Below are positions 37,928 to 47,544 of a stretch of 64,000 nucleotides of DNA, one piece after another. Source of the stretch: an uncultured Sphingomonas sp. (lineage in GTDB: Bacteria > Pseudomonadota > Alphaproteobacteria > Sphingomonadales > Sphingomonadaceae); the NCBI RefSeq assembly GCF_936927845.1, contig NZ_CAKZHV010000069.1:102497-166496 (forward strand), given 5' to 3'. Position 1 is the first letter of the stretch; each line of letters starts with the position of its first letter. A program made the translations under genes and the position numbers. The notes under the pieces are model-generated. The model had not been told where the DNA came from. It saw nothing but the letters and a program-made list of their open reading frames with translations, and made no database searches.

Positions 37928-38388
37928 CCTCAAATCCTCCTCATGCCCCGCATGGGGAGGGGGGCCGTGCGCAGCACGGTGGAGGGGCTTCACCCGTCCG
38001 GCATGCGCGCGCGTTACGCCGTGCCATGACCCTTCCGGAGGTCCTGCTATGGCAGCGCCTGCGCCGCCGCAGCGCCGACGTGAAGTTCCGCCGCCAGCAC
38101 CCGATCGCCGGATACGTGCTCGACTTCTATTGTCCCGCGTCGCGATTGGCGGTCGAGGTGGATGGCGAGGCGCACAGCCGCGGCGCCCGGCCGCTGCACG
38201 ACGCACGCCGTGACGCCGCCTTGCACGCAAACGGGCTGATGATCCTGCGTATCGCCGCGTCGGACATCTTGCGCGATCCGGATGCGGTCGCAGACGCTGT
38301 CGCGCGCGCCGCATCGCCCCTCCACCGCCCGTCGGGCGGTCCCCCTCCCCATGCCGGGCATGGGGAGGATCTAGCCGGAGCTGCTTGA
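37924..38388 (+). CDS. DUF559 nuclease-like protein inserted in the transhydrogenase operon
   Basis: The 154-residue protein contains the DUF559 core: RALRRAMTLPEVLLWQRLR, VKFRRQHPIAGYVLDFYC, LAVEVDGEAHS and a C-terminal RIAASDIL. DUF559 has a Vsr/restriction-endonuclease-like fold; the Asp of LDFYC and the ExD of VEVDG are likely metal ligands. The GTG start overlaps the pntAA stop by 4 bases, and the stop is immediately followed by the next pnt ATG. Both ends of the protein (NPPHAPHGEGGRAQHGG and HRPSGGPPPHAGHGED) are translations of inverted structured repeats. An internal start at 38026 would remove the repeat-coded N-terminus. Function unknown. Confidence 0.85.
   Translation: MTSNPPHAPHGEGGRAQHGGGASPVRHARALRRAMTLPEVLLWQRLRRRSADVKFRRQHPIAGYVLDFYCPASRLAVEVDGEAHSRGARPLHDARRDAALHANGLMILRIAASDILRDPDAVADAVARAASPLHRPSGGPPPHAGHGEDLAGAA
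37934..37987 (+). repeat. Left 54-base structured repeat of the DUF559 element
   Basis: The repeat forms two stems, cctcctcatgc/gcatggggagg (one mismatch) and ccgtgc-gca-gcacgg, and ends tggagggg. It matches the reverse complement of the right repeat at 45 of 54 positions. Confidence 0.8.
38317..38370 (-). repeat. Right 54-base structured repeat of the DUF559 element
   Basis: Read on the minus strand it forms cctccccatgc/gcatggggagg and ccgccc-gac-gggcgg stems and ends tggagggg. Four of its nine differences from the left copy are paired changes that keep the second stem. Confidence 0.8.
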
Positions 38389-38688
38389 ATGGACTTCGTC
38401 GCGATTTCGTCGATCTTCGTGCTGGCGTGTTTCGTCGGCTATTACGTCGTGTGGTCGGTGACGCCGGCACTTCACACGCCGTTGATGGCGGTGACCAACG
38501 CGATCTCGTCGGTCATCATCGTCGGCGCGCTGATCGCGAGTGCGGCGGCGGGCAGCACCGGATCGAAGTGGCTCGGGCTCATCGGCGTCGTGCTCGCCAG
38601 CATCAACATCTTCGGCGGTTTCGCGGTCACCAGCCGGATGCTCGCCATGTACAAGAAGAAGGAGCGGCCCGCCGCCGCCAAACACTGA
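38389..38688 (+). CDS. pntAB: NAD(P)+ transhydrogenase alpha-2 subunit (membrane domain)
   Basis: The 99-residue protein carries about three membrane helices (FVAISSIFVLACFVGYYVVW, AISSVIIVGALIASAAAG, LGLIGVVLASINIFGGFAVT). The SVTPALHTPLMAVTNAIS block is conserved at the proton-channel interface. It ends with a lysine-rich tail (MYKKKERPAA). Its ATG directly abuts the DUF559 stop. Confidence 0.94.
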   Translation: MDFVAISSIFVLACFVGYYVVWSVTPALHTPLMAVTNAISSVIIVGALIASAAAGSTGSKWLGLIGVVLASINIFGGFAVTSRMLAMYKKKERPAAAKH

Positions 38689-38744
38689 CGCGGCGCCGTC
38701 CGCGCACGCGGGCAGGGTGACGGAATAATCGGGGGAGCAACGAA

Positions 38745-40241
<1,497 letters not shown>

Positions 40242-40332
40242 CTATTTGCTCCATTGTGGCGGAAACTTCCGTCAGATCGGCGTTGTTGCGCTAGATTGCC
40301 GCATGATCGCGAGAGAAGGGGCTGGGTCGGAC

Positions 40333-41298
40333 ATGAGCATGCACGCGGATCGGGCCGGTGCCGCCCCGGCATGGACCTTCCCCGCGGACGTGGCCCCCGC
40401 CTCACGCTTCGACGTGGTGGTGATCGGGCGTGAGGCACGCGAGGCGGACACGCGGACCGCTGCGCTGAATGCACTGAACGCGCGGGTGAGCCGCGAATAC
40501 TCGCTCGGCGCCGATCTCGCCGGCCTCGCCGATCATGTCGGACGCCCGGTGCTGATCCTCGATCTCGTCGCGGCTACCGACGTGTCCGCCGACCTGCTCG
40601 CCCGCCTCGATCAGCTCGCGGCGTCGCGTGACTGGCCGCTCGTGATCGCGTTTCCGCTCGCGCTGCTCGATCTGGTCGCGGCGACGTGCACCGATGCGGC
40701 CGCGCAGTTGCTGTGCGAGCCCGAGGCGGCGGAATGGATCGCGGCACTCGCGATCGCGGCCGAGGACAACGGCGTCGCGTCCGTCGCCGAGCGCGTCAAC
40801 GAGAGCGAGGCGGCGCGGCTGCAGCGCCTGAACGCCGAGGTCGCGCGCATCGCCGAAGTGGTCGCGCGGCTCAGCCGGCAAAGCGAAGCGACGCGGCAGC
40901 GGCAGAACGAGCAGCGGCTGCAACCTTTGGCACCGCCGCCGCTCAGCTTCGATGTGACCGCGATGCAGGTCCGCGAGGTGATCCGCGCGCGCCGCCTGCG
41001 CGATCGCTTCTTCGAGGCCGGACTGTTCGAGGATCCCGCCTGGGACATGCTGCTCGACCTGCTCGCCGCCCAGCTCGAACGCGGGCAGGTGTCGGTGTCC
41101 AGCTTGTGCATCGCTGCCGCCGTGCCGCCGACCACCGCGCTGCGCTGGATCACCAAGCTGACCGACGCCGGCCTGTTCGAGCGTGAGGCCGACCCGTTCG
41201 ACAAACGCCGCGCTTTCCTCAAATTGTCGTCCAAGGCCGCTTACGCGATGCAGCAATATGTCGCCGCGGTGCGCGAGGCGAAGCTGCCGTTCGTGTAA
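40333..41298 (+). CDS. Winged-helix (MarR-like) regulator with large N-terminal domain
   Basis: The 321-residue protein ends with a winged helix: RRLRDRFFEAGLFEDPAWDML, VSSLCIAAAVPPTTALRWITKL, then DPFDKRRAFLKLS, a MarR-like wing. The first 170 residues are an alpha/beta region (RFDVVVIGREA, GRPVLILDLVAATDVSADLL, DWPLVIAFPLALLDLVA) that resembles a degenerate receiver or STAS-like fold. A coiled-coil linker rich in Ala, Arg and Glu follows. The start is uncertain; ATG 40303 is the alternative. Partner genes and targets are not evident. Confidence 0.72.
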   Translation: MSMHADRAGAAPAWTFPADVAPASRFDVVVIGREAREADTRTAALNALNARVSREYSLGADLAGLADHVGRPVLILDLVAATDVSADLLARLDQLAASRDWPLVIAFPLALLDLVAATCTDAAAQLLCEPEAAEWIAALAIAAEDNGVASVAERVNESEAARLQRLNAEVARIAEVVARLSRQSEATRQRQNEQRLQPLAPPPLSFDVTAMQVREVIRARRLRDRFFEAGLFEDPAWDMLLDLLAAQLERGQVSVSSLCIAAAVPPTTALRWITKLTDAGLFEREADPFDKRRAFLKLSSKAAYAMQQYVAAVREAKLPFV

Positions 41299-41565
41299 GA
41301 GTCGGTGGACTGATCAAACGGCGCTGTTCTACACGTCCTTGGTTAGGCACATCGCGATCGGCTCTGTCACAACCGAATAACCCTGCGCGCGCGCATGGGT
41401 AGGGTGTGACCGTTCGGACTTTTGCGACCTTTCAGCCGCTCAGGCATTGCCGCAAGTCGCCACGAATGGTGACGCGCAGTCCGCGTTGATGCGAGCGTTG
41501 GTGACCTGACGCGCAGGCGAGCAGCGGGTGACGGCACCGTGCTCGCCACCGCTACTTCGATCGCA

Positions 41566-42354
41566 TCAAGGATCGATAGAGCTGCCCAGGCTCGCGTTGA
41601 CGATGCCGCCGTCAACCGCGATCGTCTCGCCGATCACGTAATCGCCCGCGCGGCTGGCGAGATAGATCGCGGTTCCCGCCATGTCCTCGTCATAGCCGAT
41701 CCGCTTGGCCGGGATGTTCTGCGCCACCGCGTCGCCGTGGTCGCGCGCGGCGCGGTTCATCTCGCTGGCGAAAGCGCCCGGCGCGATTGAGGTCACGTTG
41801 ATCGCGTCTTTGACCAGCCGCGCCGCCATCCGCTTGGTCAGATAGATCAGCGCCGACTTGGAGGCATGGTAGCTGTAGGTGTCCCATGGATTGAGCCTGA
41901 GCCCGTCGATCGAGGTGATGTTGATCACCTTGGCCGGCTGCTCGCGCCGCGCGGCGGCCTTGAGCATCGGGTGAAGCGCCTGCGTCAGGAAGAACGGCGA
42001 CTTCACGTTCAGGTCCATGACCTTGTCCCAGCCGCTCTCGGGAAAGTCCTCGAACGGCGCGCCCCAGGCCGCGCCCGCATTATTGACGAGAATGTCGACT
42101 CGCTCCTCGCGCTCGGCGAGCTTGGCGGCCAGTGCGCGGCAGCCCTCGACGGTCGACACGTCGGCGGGCAGGCTGATGCAGCGCTCGCCCAGTTCTGCCG
42201 CGGTTTCGTCGCATGCCGGCGCCTTGCGGCTCGATACGTACACGGTCGCACCCTGCGCGATGAAACCCGCGGCGATCATCTTGCCAATGCCGCGACTACC
42301 CCCGGTCACCAGTGCGATGCGCCCGTCCAGCCGGAACAGCCTGCTCGTATCCAT
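41566..42354 (-). CDS. Short-chain dehydrogenase/reductase (3-oxoacyl-reductase-like)
   Basis: The 262-residue SDR begins MDTSRLFRLDGRIALVTGGSRGIGKMI. It has LVNNAGAAWG, the catalytic ITSIDGL serine region, YSYHASKSALIYL (YxxxK) and a C-terminal AVDGGIVNASLG. The strand-2 end VSSRKA suggests NADP. The ATG follows GAGAGG. It lies downstream of an acyl-CoA dehydrogenase on the same strand, so a role in acyl or fatty-acid catabolism is plausible. The 267 bases to the regulator gene show nothing recognisable. Confidence 0.88.
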   Translation of the reverse strand: MDTSRLFRLDGRIALVTGGSRGIGKMIAAGFIAQGATVYVSSRKAPACDETAAELGERCISLPADVSTVEGCRALAAKLAEREERVDILVNNAGAAWGAPFEDFPESGWDKVMDLNVKSPFFLTQALHPMLKAAARREQPAKVINITSIDGLRLNPWDTYSYHASKSALIYLTKRMAARLVKDAINVTSIAPGAFASEMNRAARDHGDAVAQNIPAKRIGYDEDMAGTAIYLASRAGDYVIGETIAVDGGIVNASLGSSIDP

Positions 42355-42356
42355 AA

Positions 42357-42421
42357 CCTCTCCCTCTCCCAACCAGGGGAGGGCCGGGGTGAGGGGAGGC
42401 CCCACCCGCTACCCTCTCCCG
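42357..42421. repeat. G/C-tract palindromic repeat between SDR and acyl-CoA dehydrogenase
   Basis: cctctccctctcccaaccag is followed by ggggagggccggggtgaggg and a second C-rich arm. The stem-forming arms are of the same general type as the repeats at 2.3 kb and within ileS. It lies between two co-directional genes. Confidence 0.55.
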
Positions 42422-42458
42422 TGTAATGCTGCTCAGCCGTCGCGCTTCCCCGAGCGGT

Positions 42459-43604
42459 TTAGCCGCCGCGCTTCATCGTCTCGCGCGCGATGATGATCTG
42501 CTGGATCTGGCTCGTGCCTTCGTAGATGCGGAATAGCCGCACGTCGCGGTACAGCCGCTCGATCCCGTAATCGGCGATATAGCCCGCCCCGCCGTAGATC
42601 TGCACCGCGCGGTCGGCGACGCGGCCCACCATCTCGGACGCGAAATACTTCGCCGCGGCGCTCTCCATCACCACGTCGGTGCCGGCGTCCTTCTGGGCCG
42701 CGGTCTGGAGCACCAGCGCGCGTGCGGCGAGTGCCTCGGTCTTGCTGTCGGCGATCATCGCCTGGATCAACTGGTGATCGGCGAGCGGCTTGCCGAACTG
42801 CTTGCGCTCCGCGGCATAGGCGACGCAGTCGGCGATCAACCGCTCGGCGACGCCGACGCACACCGCGCTGATGTGCAGCCGCCCGCGGTCGAGCACGCGC
42901 ATCGCGATCTTGAAGCCCTCACCCTCCGCGCCCAGCCGATTGGCGACCGGCACAGCCACGTCGTCGAAATTGACGTCGGCGACCTTGGCGCCCTTCTGCC
43001 CCATCTTCTTCTCGGGTTCGCCGATCGTCACGCCCGCCAGCGCCTTGGGCACCAGGAACGCGGACACCCCGCGCGCACCGGGCTCGTCTCCGGTCCGCGC
43101 CATCACGGTGAACAGGTCGGCCTTGTCGGCATTGGTGATGTAGCGCTTGGTTCCCGACAGGCGGTACACGTCGCCATCGCGCACCGCGCGCGTCTTCACT
43201 GCGCCCGAATCCGATCCGACGTCGGGCTCGGTCAGTGCGAAGCTCGTCACCACCTCGCCGCTGGCGATCCGAGGAAGCCACTCGCGCTTCTGCTCGGGCG
43301 TCCCCGCCATGACGAGGCCCTGGCTGCCGATCCCGACGTTGGTGCCGAAGGTCGACCGGAACGCGGGCGTCGTGCGCCCCATCTCGATCGCGACCTTGGC
43401 TTCCTCCAGCATATTGAGCCCGAGCCCGCCGTATTCCTCGGCGATCGACAAGCCGAACAGCCCCATTTCACGCATTTCCTGCACGACCGCGTCAGGGATG
43501 GCGTCGTTCGCCTCGACCTCGCCCTCCAGCGGGCGCAGCCGGTCGGCGACGAAGCGGCGCAGATGGTCGATCAGCGCGTCGAAGGTTTCGGTGTCGAGAG
43601 CCAT
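42459..43604 (-). CDS. Acyl-CoA dehydrogenase
   Basis: This FAD enzyme oxidises acyl-CoA to enoyl-CoA, passing electrons to ETF. The 381 residues show FGLSIAEEYGGLGL, the FAD/substrate block FALTEPDVGSDSG, KRYITNADKADLF, RKQFGKPLADHQLIQ, and QIYGGAGYIADYGIERLYRD. The catalytic glutamate is in RIYEGTSQIQQIIIA, near the C-terminus as in short/medium-chain enzymes. Chain-length preference is not readable. An SDR gene lies downstream on the same strand. Confidence 0.93.
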   Translation of the reverse strand: MALDTETFDALIDHLRRFVADRLRPLEGEVEANDAIPDAVVQEMREMGLFGLSIAEEYGGLGLNMLEEAKVAIEMGRTTPAFRSTFGTNVGIGSQGLVMAGTPEQKREWLPRIASGEVVTSFALTEPDVGSDSGAVKTRAVRDGDVYRLSGTKRYITNADKADLFTVMARTGDEPGARGVSAFLVPKALAGVTIGEPEKKMGQKGAKVADVNFDDVAVPVANRLGAEGEGFKIAMRVLDRGRLHISAVCVGVAERLIADCVAYAAERKQFGKPLADHQLIQAMIADSKTEALAARALVLQTAAQKDAGTDVVMESAAAKYFASEMVGRVADRAVQIYGGAGYIADYGIERLYRDVRLFRIYEGTSQIQQIIIARETMKRGG

Positions 43605-43773
43605 GTTCTGCCCAATTCGGTGAAGCCGTGCCACGCTCTATCGCGCCGTGCCGGCCGAGACAAGCGCGCCAAACCCGACATTCGAACGACGATGGATTGA
43701 CGCTGCAATACCCCATACTATGATGCTGAAAACGCCGGCTCATGATGGAAGAGACCGGGGAACAGGAGAGCGG

Positions 43774-44601
43774 ATGCGGCTTGCAGGTAAGCGCGCGGTC
43801 GTGACGGGTGGTGCATCGGGCATCGGCCGCGCGACCGCCATTCGACTGGTCGAGGAAGGCGCCGAGGTCTGGATCGGCGACATCGACGCGACCGCCGGCG
43901 CGGAGGTCGCCGCCACGTCGAAGGGGCGCATCCACTTCCAGCACACCGACGTCACCAGTGCGGAGGCGATCGCCGCGCTGCTCCAGGCAGCCGATGATGC
44001 GGGCGGACTCGACATCCTGTTCAACAACGCAGGGGCCGGCGGCGCGCGCGAGAAGATCGACGAGATCGCACCCGACGACTGGGACCGGACGCAGGCGTTG
44101 CTGCTCCGCTCGGTCGCGCTCGGCATCCGCTACGCCGCACCGCTGATGGCCCGGCGCGGCGGGGGCGCGATCGTCAACACGTCCAGCGTGTCCGCACTCG
44201 GCAGCGGCTACGCGCCAATCGCCTATTCGACCGCGAAGGCGGGCGTGCTGCATCTGACCAAGCTCGCCGCCGCCGACCTCGCTGCCCACGACATTCGCGT
44301 CAACGCGGTGATCCCGGGCTTCATCACCACCAACATCTTCACCCGCCACCTCGACGTGCCGGAGGACAAGCGCGCGCAGGCCAACCAGGCGATCGCCGGG
44401 ATCGCGGCGCACGCGCAACCGGTTAAGCGTGCCGGGCGGCCCGAGGATATCGCAGCCGCGGTCGCGTATCTCGCCAGCGACGATGCTGCCTTCGTCACCG
44501 GCACGTCGATCGTCGTCGATGGCGGGCTGACGATCGGTACCCGCGCGAGCTGGGACGCGACCCAGCCCTCGCTCTTTTCCGCGTTGGAAGCATTTCAATG
44601 A
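43774..44601 (+). CDS. Short-chain dehydrogenase/reductase coupled to a sugar transporter
   Basis: The 275-residue SDR starts MRLAGKRAVVTGGASGIGRAT with AGGAG 5 bases upstream. It contains GDIDATAGAE (NAD-type Asp), NNAGAGG, NTSSVSALG, YSTAKAGVLHL and VDGGLTIGTRASW. The stop overlaps the start of the GPH-family transporter (ATGA), so it probably acts on a sugar or glycoside-derived compound imported by that transporter. This is inferred from coupling. Confidence 0.88.
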   Translation: MRLAGKRAVVTGGASGIGRATAIRLVEEGAEVWIGDIDATAGAEVAATSKGRIHFQHTDVTSAEAIAALLQAADDAGGLDILFNNAGAGGAREKIDEIAPDDWDRTQALLLRSVALGIRYAAPLMARRGGGAIVNTSSVSALGSGYAPIAYSTAKAGVLHLTKLAAADLAAHDIRVNAVIPGFITTNIFTRHLDVPEDKRAQANQAIAGIAAHAQPVKRAGRPEDIAAAVAYLASDDAAFVTGTSIVVDGGLTIGTRASWDATQPSLFSALEAFQ

Positions 44602-46106
44602 GTCTTGCCGCGGGCGTCGACCCGGCGGCACCCGGCAGCACCGTCCCGTCGGGCAGCGCGCCCAAGCTGCGCCGGCTGTCGCCCGCGACGATGGCGAGCT
44701 ACGGGGTCGGTGCCGCGGCCTACGGCGTCAAGGACTCAGGGTTCGGCACGTTCCTGCTGTTGTTCTACAATCAGGTGGTCGGCGTGCCCGCGGCGACAGT
44801 CGGGCTCGTCATCATGGCGGCATTGATCATCGACGCGTTCGTCGACCCGACCGTGGGCTTCTTTTCCGACCGCACGCGCACGCGCTGGGGGCGGCGGCAC
44901 CCGTGGATGTACGGCGCCGCGCTGCCGATCATGCTCGGCTGGTTGATGCTGTGGAACCCGCCGCAGGCATCCGAACAGGTGATCCTCGGCTGGCTGTTCG
45001 TGGTCGCGGTGCTCGTCCGCTCCGCGGTCAGCGCATATGAGGTACCCAGCCAGGCGCTCGCCGCCGAATTGTCGGGCGACTACGACGAGCGTACCCGGAT
45101 CATGGCGTACCGCTACCTGTTCGGCTGGGCGGGAGGGCTGCTGATGCTGGTCGGCGCCTATGTCTGGTTTCTGGCACCCGCGCCCGGTTACCCGAACGGC
45201 TTGCTCAATCGTGCCGGCTATAGCGGGTTCGCGCTCGCGGGCGCGCTGTTCATGGGCGTGACGATCCTCACCTCCGCTATCGGTACGCACAAGGAGATCC
45301 CGAACCTGCCCAAGCCGCCGGCGGTGCGGCAGTCGCTCGCCGACAATTTCCGCGAGATGCGCCAGACGGTGAAGAACCGAGCCTTCGCCATCCTGATGCT
45401 CGCGGGGCTGTTCGCCTATACCGCGCAGGGGATCAGCTACGCGATGACCAACTATCTCTACACCTATGTGTGGGGGTTCCGCGGGTTCGACTTCGTGTGG
45501 CTGAGCGTCTCGCTATTCGGCGGCGTAGCGCTCGCCTTCGTTGCCGCACCGCGGATCGGCGCAGCGGGCAGCAAGCCGCGCGGTGCGGCAACCGCGGCCG
45601 TGATGGGCATGGCGATCGGCACGATGCCATATTGGCTGCGGCTCGCCGGGCTGTTCCCGGCGGTCGGCTCACCCTACGCGTTGCCGCTCTTGTTCGCGAT
45701 CGCCGCGGCGGGCACCGCGTGCGGGGTCACCGCCTATATCCTGGGTGCCTCGATGCTAGCCGACGTGGTCGAGGACTCGGAAGTCACCACGGGGCGTCGG
45801 TCGGAGGGCGTGTTCTTCGCCGGTGGCTTCTTCATTCAGAAATGCACCAGCGGGGTGGGCATCTTCCTGGGCAGCCTGATCCTGACCGCGGCGGGGTTCC
45901 CGGCCAAGGCGGTGCCGGGGCAGGTTCCGGTCGCGGTGCTCGATCGGCTGACGTTGATCTATGCCGGCTGCTACGTCGCGCTCGCCTGCCTGGCCGCCTT
46001 TTTCTACGCCCGCTTCCCGTTCGGCCGCGCCGAGCACAGCCTGCGGATGGAACGGCTGAGCGGCGCGCCCGTAATGGACGCTGCGTCGCCCGGCCCGGCG
46101 GCCTAA
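44598..46106 (+). CDS. GPH-family (glycoside-pentoside-hexuronide:cation) MFS transporter
   Basis: The 502-residue membrane protein has about twelve hydrophobic helices and the GPH signatures FVDPTVGFFSDRTRTRWGRRH, PWMYGAALPIML, and QALAAELSGDYDERTRIMAYR. SMLADVVEDSEVTTGRRSEG follows near helix 9. Members symport disaccharides, glycosides or hexuronides with cations. A 40-residue hydrophilic N-terminus is unusual in length. Coupled to the upstream SDR. Confidence 0.9.
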   Translation: MSLAAGVDPAAPGSTVPSGSAPKLRRLSPATMASYGVGAAAYGVKDSGFGTFLLLFYNQVVGVPAATVGLVIMAALIIDAFVDPTVGFFSDRTRTRWGRRHPWMYGAALPIMLGWLMLWNPPQASEQVILGWLFVVAVLVRSAVSAYEVPSQALAAELSGDYDERTRIMAYRYLFGWAGGLLMLVGAYVWFLAPAPGYPNGLLNRAGYSGFALAGALFMGVTILTSAIGTHKEIPNLPKPPAVRQSLADNFREMRQTVKNRAFAILMLAGLFAYTAQGISYAMTNYLYTYVWGFRGFDFVWLSVSLFGGVALAFVAAPRIGAAGSKPRGAATAAVMGMAIGTMPYWLRLAGLFPAVGSPYALPLLFAIAAAGTACGVTAYILGASMLADVVEDSEVTTGRRSEGVFFAGGFFIQKCTSGVGIFLGSLILTAAGFPAKAVPGQVPVAVLDRLTLIYAGCYVALACLAAFFYARFPFGRAEHSLRMERLSGAPVMDAASPGPAA

Positions 46107-46266
46107 AGCCAAGAAAAGGGCAGTGTTTCTACACTGATGACGCGGCGAAACCCGGTTCGTCGCCGCGGCTACTCACTTCGTCGGAAAAGGTTCCGCCGAC
46201 GTTTGTTGTTTTCAAAACCTCCGGCTAGCAGCGGCTCAACACTGTCATTTGGCCGGGGGGTCACCC

Positions 46267-46827
46267 GTGAACTTGAAGTCTTTGGCAGCGCGTTTCGCGC
46301 TGGTGGTTTCTTGCACCCTGATGACGGCGGTCCCCGCCTCGGCCAAGTATCTCCAGTGCGTGCCGTTCGCGCGCGAGGTGTCGGGCATCGACCTGCGCGG
46401 CAATGCGAACACCTGGTGGGGGCAGGCGGCGGGTCGCTACGATCGCGGCAACACGCCCGCGGTCGGCGCGGTGATGGCGTTCAAGGCGACGTCGCGGATG
46501 CGCGTCGGCCATGTTGCGATGGTCAGCCGCATCGTCAGCGATCGCGAAGTGCTGCTGACCCACGCCAATTGGTCGACCCGCGGCGGGATCGAGCGCGACG
46601 TGCGCGCCGTTGATGTGTCGCCCGCCGGCGATTGGAGCCAGGTGCGCGTGTGGTTCGCCGCCAACCACGATCTCGGCACCTCGGTGAACCCGGTGCAAGG
46701 GTTCATCTACGCGCATGGCGCACACGCTGAGCCCGCGACCGCGGAGCCGACGCTGCCAACGATGACGATCGCTACCAACGCGCCGGTTCATGTCGCGGCC
46801 GGCGTCGCGCTCGCCGCGGCGAACTGA
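46267..46827 (+). CDS. Secreted CHAP-domain protein (putative peptidoglycan amidase/peptidase)
   Basis: The GTG at 46267 gives a signal peptide, MNLKSLAARFALVVS through VPASA, and a 186-residue precursor. The CHAP domain has the nucleophilic Cys in YLQCVPFAREVSG, NTWWGQAAGRYDRG, the catalytic His in RVGHVAMVSRI and a third residue region in LLTHANWSTRGG. CHAP enzymes cut peptidoglycan amide bonds. The C-terminal 30 residues are low complexity. The 160 bases upstream hold no recognisable gene. Confidence 0.85.
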   Translation: MNLKSLAARFALVVSCTLMTAVPASAKYLQCVPFAREVSGIDLRGNANTWWGQAAGRYDRGNTPAVGAVMAFKATSRMRVGHVAMVSRIVSDREVLLTHANWSTRGGIERDVRAVDVSPAGDWSQVRVWFAANHDLGTSVNPVQGFIYAHGAHAEPATAEPTLPTMTIATNAPVHVAAGVALAAAN

Positions 46828-46893
46828 GGCAGCCAGAACCGCCGTCCGATTTCAATGGAGATCCGCTTTCGTCTGCGGACTGGCCAGACGTAA

Positions 46894-46916
46894 CCCGGAT
46901 CAAGCCCGAGATGACG
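46894..46916. repeat. Half copy of the dispersed gtcatcccgg repeat
   Basis: cccggatcaagcccgagatg and the following acg correspond to the right arm of the full elements at 5.9 and 23.5 kb, with two substitutions. The opposing arm is missing. Confidence 0.55.
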
Positions 46917-46954
46917 GCAAGGCTGGGATCAGCGCAACACCGTCCGCGACGGCA

Positions 46955-47452
46955 TCACGCCGGGCGGAACGTCATCGCGATGCCATTCATGCAATAGCGC
47001 AGGCCGGTCGGCTTGGGCCCGTCGTCGAACACATGGCCCAGGTGTCCGCCGCAGCGTGGGCAGTGTACCTCTGTCCTGATCATGCCCAGCGTCGAATCGC
47101 GACGCGTCGCGACCGCACCCTTCAGCGGCGCCCAGAAACTCGGCCAACCCGTTCCGCTCTCGAACTTGGTCTTGCTCGAGAACAAAGGTCGCGCGCAGCC
47201 CTTGCACGCGAAGATACCTGCGCGGTGTTCACCATTGAGCGGGCTCGAATACGGCCGCTCGGTGCCTTCCTGGCGCAGCACCTGATAGGCCGTCGGACCG
47301 AGCTGCGCGCGCCACTGCGCATCGCTCTTGGTGAGTGGAAAATGCTCCGCCGCCGCGGCCGAGCGCGCGCCGCACGCCATCAGCGTGGTGGCGGCAGTGC
47401 CCATGCCGGCAAGGGCGAGAAAACGACGGCGACCGACGGACTGGCTTGTCAT
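46955..47452 (-). CDS. msrB: Peptide-methionine (R)-S-oxide reductase with Tat signal
   Basis: MsrB reduces methionine-R-sulfoxide in proteins. The ATG at 47452 gives MTSQSVGRRRFLALAGMG, a twin-arginine export signal (RRxFL), so this copy acts outside the cytoplasm. It is 165 residues long. An LMAC sequence just after the hydrophobic stretch could act as a lipobox. The enzyme domain has zinc cysteines in CKGC and CPRC, GTGWPSFW, GHLGHVFDDGP and the catalytic Cys in LRYCMNGIAMTF. Confidence 0.92.
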   Translation of the reverse strand: MTSQSVGRRRFLALAGMGTAATTLMACGARSAAAAEHFPLTKSDAQWRAQLGPTAYQVLRQEGTERPYSSPLNGEHRAGIFACKGCARPLFSSKTKFESGTGWPSFWAPLKGAVATRRDSTLGMIRTEVHCPRCGGHLGHVFDDGPKPTGLRYCMNGIAMTFRPA

Positions 47453-47544
47453 GCAACCTATGTAAGCGGTGGTGCACCGCGCGCCAGTGGCCCGCACCAT
47501 CGTCGCCGTCGCCGCGTCGTGCAATTCGTGCTAGCGCGACGCTG

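Larger units (their letters stand above)
37934..38370. mobile_element. Candidate DUF559 selfish element with inverted structured ends
   Basis: The 437 bases are bounded by two 54-base inverted copies of a two-stem repeat. Between and across them lies a DUF559 nuclease-like gene. It sits between pntAA and the next transhydrogenase subunit, which are normally adjacent. No target-site duplication is evident and no transposase is encoded. The mobile nature is inferred from the ends, the nuclease-like product and the site. Confidence 0.45.

Noticed and set aside
36797..38470. 557-codon minus-strand frame over pntAA and DUF559
   Set aside because: This is a mirror frame of strong coding genes on the plus strand, with low-complexity composition and no motifs.
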